Assembly: GCA_013298245.1 (NCBI GenBank)
Contig: JAAFHD010000222.1
Location: 1 to 6,209, forward strand
DNA: 6,209 nucleotides
Direction of reading: 5' to 3'
Origin: Alphaproteobacteria bacterium
GTDB lineage: Bacteria > Pseudomonadota > Alphaproteobacteria > Acetobacterales > Acetobacteraceae
Part shown: positions 4,746-6,209 of the stretch, piece by piece
How the letters are laid out: the number at the start of each line of letters is the position of its first letter
Position numbering within the stretch: position 1 is the stretch's first letter
Position numbers and translations under genes: made by a program
Notes under the pieces: model-generated
What the model was told of the DNA's origin: nothing
What the model saw: only the letters and a program-made list of their open reading frames with translations
Database searches by the model: none

Positions 4746-6209
4746 ATGGACGGGCACATCATCCCTCCGGACAAGGGCAGCGGTTGCCACGCCGGGCGCG
4801 AGACCATGATCGAGGCCGCGCGCGCGGCGGGAAAATCCGATGTGATGGACCGCCTGGCCGCCGATTATCCGCGCGGCCCGCATGACCAACCGCAGAGCAT
4901 GTGCCCCGCCTTCGGCAGCTTGCGCGTGGGCCTGCGCATGCGGCGTGTCGCGACCATTCTCAGCGGCAGCGCGTGCTGCGTGTATGGCCTGACCTTCACC
5001 AGCCATTTCTACGGCGCGCGCCGCTCAGTCGGATACGTGCCGTTCAATTCGGAAACGCTGGTTACCGGCAAGCTCTACGAAGACATCCGCGACGCGGTGG
5101 CGCAGGCCGCCGACCCGAAGGATGTCGACGCGGTCGTGATGATCAATCTCTGCGTGCCGACTGCGTCGGGCGTGCCGCTGCATGCGCTGCCGAAGGAGAT
5201 CAACGGCGTGCGCATCATCGGCATCGACGTGCCGGGTTTCGGCGTGCCGACGCATGCCGAAGCGAAGGACGTTCTGGCCGGCGCCATGCTGCGTTATGCG
5301 CGCCTGGAAGCCGAAGCCGGCCCCGTCGCGCGCCCGCGCAATTTCGTCGAAGACGAACGCCGCGTGGCACTGGTGGGCGAGCTTTTCCCCGCCGATCCGC
5401 CAGGCATCGCGATGCTGCTCGCGCCGCTTGGCCTTGGCGTGGCACCACAAACCCCGGCGCGCGAATGGCGTGACCTTTACGCAGCACTGGACAGCGAAGT
5501 GGTCGCCGCCGTGCACCCCTTCTACACCGCGACCATCCGCGAATTCCGCGCCGCTGGCCGGCCCATCGTGGGCAGCGGGCCGGTGGGTGTGGAGGGTACG
5601 GCCGCATGGCTCGACGCCATCGCCAAGGCTGCGAATGTGGAACCCGCGCGGCTGGATGCGGCGAAGGCCAAACTGCTGCCGGCCATTCGTGGCGCGCTTG
5701 CATCCGCGCCCATCAGCGGGCGCATCACCGTCAGCGGTTATGAAGGCAGCGAGCTGCTTGTCGCGCGGCTGTTGATCGAAGCGGGCGCGGAAGTGCCTTA
5801 CGTCGGCACCGCCTGCCCGCGCACCGAATGGTCCGACCCGGATCGCGAATGGCTCAACGCGCGCGGCTGTTTCGTGCAGTTCCGCGCATCGCTGGAACAG
5901 GACCTGGCGGCGATGAAGACCGTGCGCCCGGACCTGGCCATCGGCACCACGCCGCTGGTGCAGAAGGCGAAGGAAATGGGCATCCCCGCCCTCTACTTCA
6001 CCAACATGATTTCGGCCCGCCCATTGTTCGGAATCGCAGGCGCTGCCTCGCTTTCCGCCATCGTCGCCAACCAGGTCCGCAACAAGGGCCGCTTCGAGCA
6101 GATGGTGGAATTTTTTGATGGTGTCGGCACGCCGGATCGCGCTGGCTACGGCTGGCAAGGCGTGCCCGAGGACCACCCCGCTTTCAAGGAGCGCTTCCGC
6201 AAGATGCGC
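4746..6209 (+). CDS. bchY: chlorophyllide a oxidoreductase subunit BchY (3' partial)
   Basis: The reading frame stays open for 488 codons to the last base of the window with no stop. BchY proteins are roughly 490-510 residues, so only a short C-terminal piece should be missing. BchY pairs with BchZ as the NifD/NifK-like catalytic component of chlorophyllide a oxidoreductase, holding a [4Fe-4S] cluster and the substrate. Candidate cluster ligands are C53 (SMCPAFGS), C78 (in GSACCVYG) and C136 (INLCVPT). Their spacing, 25 then 58 residues, equals that I recall for the ligands of Roseobacter denitrificans BchY (62, 87, 145). The remaining ligand would come from BchZ. Other family-like segments are RRSVGYVPFNSETLVTGKLYEDI, split here as RRSVGYVPFN (94-103) followed by the ETLVTGK stretch, and VGTACPRTEWSD near the C-terminus. 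It begins three bases after bchX; bchZ should follow. Confidence 0.95.
   Translation, partial: MDGHIIPPDKGSGCHAGRETMIEAARAAGKSDVMDRLAADYPRGPHDQPQSMCPAFGSLRVGLRMRRVATILSGSACCVYGLTFTSHFYGARRSVGYVPFNSETLVTGKLYEDIRDAVAQAADPKDVDAVVMINLCVPTASGVPLHALPKEINGVRIIGIDVPGFGVPTHAEAKDVLAGAMLRYARLEAEAGPVARPRNFVEDERRVALVGELFPADPPGIAMLLAPLGLGVAPQTPAREWRDLYAALDSEVVAAVHPFYTATIREFRAAGRPIVGSGPVGVEGTAAWLDAIAKAANVEPARLDAAKAKLLPAIRGALASAPISGRITVSGYEGSELLVARLLIEAGAEVPYVGTACPRTEWSDPDREWLNARGCFVQFRASLEQDLAAMKTVRPDLAIGTTPLVQKAKEMGIPALYFTNMISARPLFGIAGAASLSAIVANQVRNKGRFEQMVEFFDGVGTPDRAGYGWQGVPEDHPAFKERFRKMR

Noticed and set aside
4023..5006. Antisense open frame (327 codons) across bchX and bchY
   Set aside because: It spans two confident genes on the other strand and has no motifs. 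It is a shadow frame.
5025..6176. Long antisense open frame (383 codons) opposite bchY
   Set aside because: It mirrors the coding frame of a clearly recognisable bchY in GC-rich DNA. Its translation shows no family motifs, and no ribosome-binding site or operon context supports it.

Overview
This GC-rich window carries one edge of a purple-bacterial photosynthesis gene cluster. Every complete gene is on the + strand, and the layout is [livF-like, 5' partial] - crtE - crtF - bchC - bchX - bchY [3' partial]. The order crtEF-bchCXY(Z) is the classical arrangement of phototrophic Proteobacteria, in which bchZ and the puf genes usually follow. The organism is therefore most likely a bacteriochlorophyll a-producing alphaproteobacterium. 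The composition and the branched-chain amino-acid transporter neighbour would suit an Acetobacteraceae/Rhodospirillales-type genome, but the sequence alone does not settle the family.

Layout. Bases 1-603 hold the C-terminal 200 residues of an ABC transporter ATPase of the LivF type, which probably belongs to a neighbouring transport operon and not to photosynthesis. Bases 604-705 are a comparatively AT-rich regulatory gap. It contains an exact TGT-N12-ACA palindrome (639-656), the operator form recognised by PpsR/CrtJ. crtE (706-1590) and crtF (1590-2717) overlap by one base. A second AT-rich gap (2718-2805) holds a sigma70-like promoter covered by two PpsR/CrtJ-like sites separated by exactly 8 bp. 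bchC (2806-3735), bchX (3732-4742) and bchY (4746-beyond 6209) then follow with overlaps or a 3-base gap, consistent with a translationally coupled operon.

How the genes work together. CrtE makes geranylgeranyl diphosphate, the precursor of both carotenoids and the bacteriochlorophyll tail. CrtF O-methylates hydroxylated acyclic carotenoids (spheroidene/spirilloxanthin type). BchX and BchY, with BchZ expected just downstream, form the nitrogenase-like chlorophyllide a oxidoreductase that makes the bacteriochlorin ring. BchC oxidises the C3 hydroxyethyl group to the acetyl group of bacteriochlorophyllide a. The operators suggest that oxygen/light-responsive PpsR/CrtJ repression controls the crt and bch halves separately, while read-through from crtEF into bchCXYZ remains possible.

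I found no undescribed system, mobile element, CRISPR array or RNA gene. The most informative signals are the operator arrangement and the conserved metal-ligand patterns.
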